Source of the DNA: Candidatus Zixiibacteriota bacterium
Lineage (GTDB): Bacteria; Zixibacteria; MSB-5A5; GN15; FEB-12
Length of the DNA: 5,871 nucleotides
Reading direction: 5' to 3'
NCBI GenBank assembly: GCA_030642845.1
Contig: DAOWMZ010000136.1
Span: 1-5,871 of the forward strand
Below, in pieces: positions 5,492-5,871 of the stretch (the first letter of the stretch is position 1; each line of letters opens with the position of its first letter). The notes under the pieces were generated by a model, which worked only from the letters and a program-made list of their open reading frames with translations, did no database searches and was not told the DNA's origin. The position numbers and the translations under genes are program-made.

Positions 5492-5871
5492 TTATTTTTC
5501 AACAGGAGAGAAGGGAATATTATATTTAGATAATTCCTCTTGTATAATATTCTCCAGCGATCCCTTTCCGCTATAAAATATAAACAGAGCTTTCATCTTA
5601 TGTTTTTTGTATACTTTCTTTTTGAATGCTGCTCTGTCGGTGTAATAGGGCATATGCCCATACCCGCATATTTCAATAAACAGATTATATTTGGGTAGAT
5701 AAAAATCCGGGCGATACTTTTTTCCTCCAAGTAGAATTAAAGGCTCGTATTGAAATGAAATATTTTGTGAATAAAGAAAATCGGCACACTTTTTTTCGTA
5801 TGAGGAACGAACTCTAATTCCTGATTTGGTTTCAAGGACTGGTTCAAATTTCTTTTTTCGTACAAGTTTGA
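5492..5871 (-). CDS. PD-(D/E)XK-like nuclease-fold protein, C-terminal part (start beyond the window)
   Basis: On the minus strand a frame is open from the right edge (first full codon 5869-5867) to a TAA at 5494-5492, giving 125 residues. No start codon near the edge is convincing, so the N-terminus lies outside. The fragment reads like the endonuclease-like domain found in small restriction- or Vsr-like proteins and fused to some UvrD/HelD-type helicases. It has RVRSSYEKKCADFL (19-32, E25 as the first acidic residue), then LGGKKYRPDFYLP (47-59, D55 in the PD motif), then LFIEICG (63-69, E66). The usual lysine of the E-x-K triplet is cysteine (C68), as helicase-linked members also vary at this point. 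A basic stretch (FKKKVYKKHKMK, 82-93) and a strand ALFIFY (94-99) complete the fold. Activity and partner are unknown. The regular codon pattern and coherent motifs make a real gene much likelier than a chance frame. Confidence 0.75.
   Translation of the reverse strand, partial: KLVRKKKFEPVLETKSGIRVRSSYEKKCADFLYSQNISFQYEPLILLGGKKYRPDFYLPKYNLFIEICGYGHMPYYTDRAAFKKKVYKKHKMKALFIFYSGKGSLENIIQEELSKYNIPFSPVEK
5513..5554. repeat. Inverted repeat near the 3' end of the nuclease-like gene
   Basis: GAATATTATA (5515-5524) is matched perfectly by TATAATATTC (5543-5552) across an 18-base loop. On the plus strand the stem gains one G-U and one G-C pair (5513-5514 with 5553-5554). It lies inside the coding end of the minus-strand gene and 30 bases past the DUF1761 stop. 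It lacks a U-tract, so it is a weak terminator candidate at best and may be a by-product of AT-rich codons. Confidence 0.4.

Overview
The window reads as a stretch of an AT-rich bacterial chromosome with five protein-coding genes, two of them cut by the window edges. Several traits point to a Gram-negative-type, environmental lineage of the FCB sphere, with Zixibacteria or a similar candidate phylum as my best guess. These are a secreted M6 metalloprotease ending in thrombospondin type 3 repeats and a CC-x(n)-G-D dockerin-like tail with repeated LLVDYLF motifs, a NapC/NirT-type multiheme cytochrome c, and a lipoprotein dipeptidase. The taxonomic placement is inference from protein style, not from a marker gene; no rRNA, tRNA or ribosomal protein is present.

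Layout. Positions 1-1198 (+) hold the 3' part of a membrane-anchored heptaheme cytochrome c of the NapC/NirT superfamily. A 12-bp hairpin flanked by A and T tracts (1239-1266) separates it from the convergent gene at 1290-3458 (-), a 722-residue secreted metalloprotease. A 281-bp divergent intergenic region (3459-3739) carries one candidate promoter facing each way. Positions 3740-4954 (+) encode a lipoprotein membrane dipeptidase (M19 family). A further candidate promoter lies in the next gap, followed by a small four-helix DUF1761-type membrane protein at 5078-5482 (+). From 5492 to the right edge, on the minus strand, is the C-terminal part of a PD-(D/E)XK-like nuclease-fold protein that has no start codon inside the window.

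How the genes may work together. The protease and the dipeptidase are divergently transcribed from one intergenic region. Both are exported and act on proteins or peptides, so a shared role in scavenging extracellular protein is plausible but is only inference. The cytochrome belongs to quinol-linked anaerobic or respiratory electron transfer, and its partner genes would lie left of the window. The DUF1761 protein and the nuclease-like protein show no evident link to the rest. I found no mobile element, CRISPR array, RNA gene or clear undescribed system. The items most worth a second look are the CX3CH first heme site, the protease domain architecture, and the edge-truncated nuclease-like gene.
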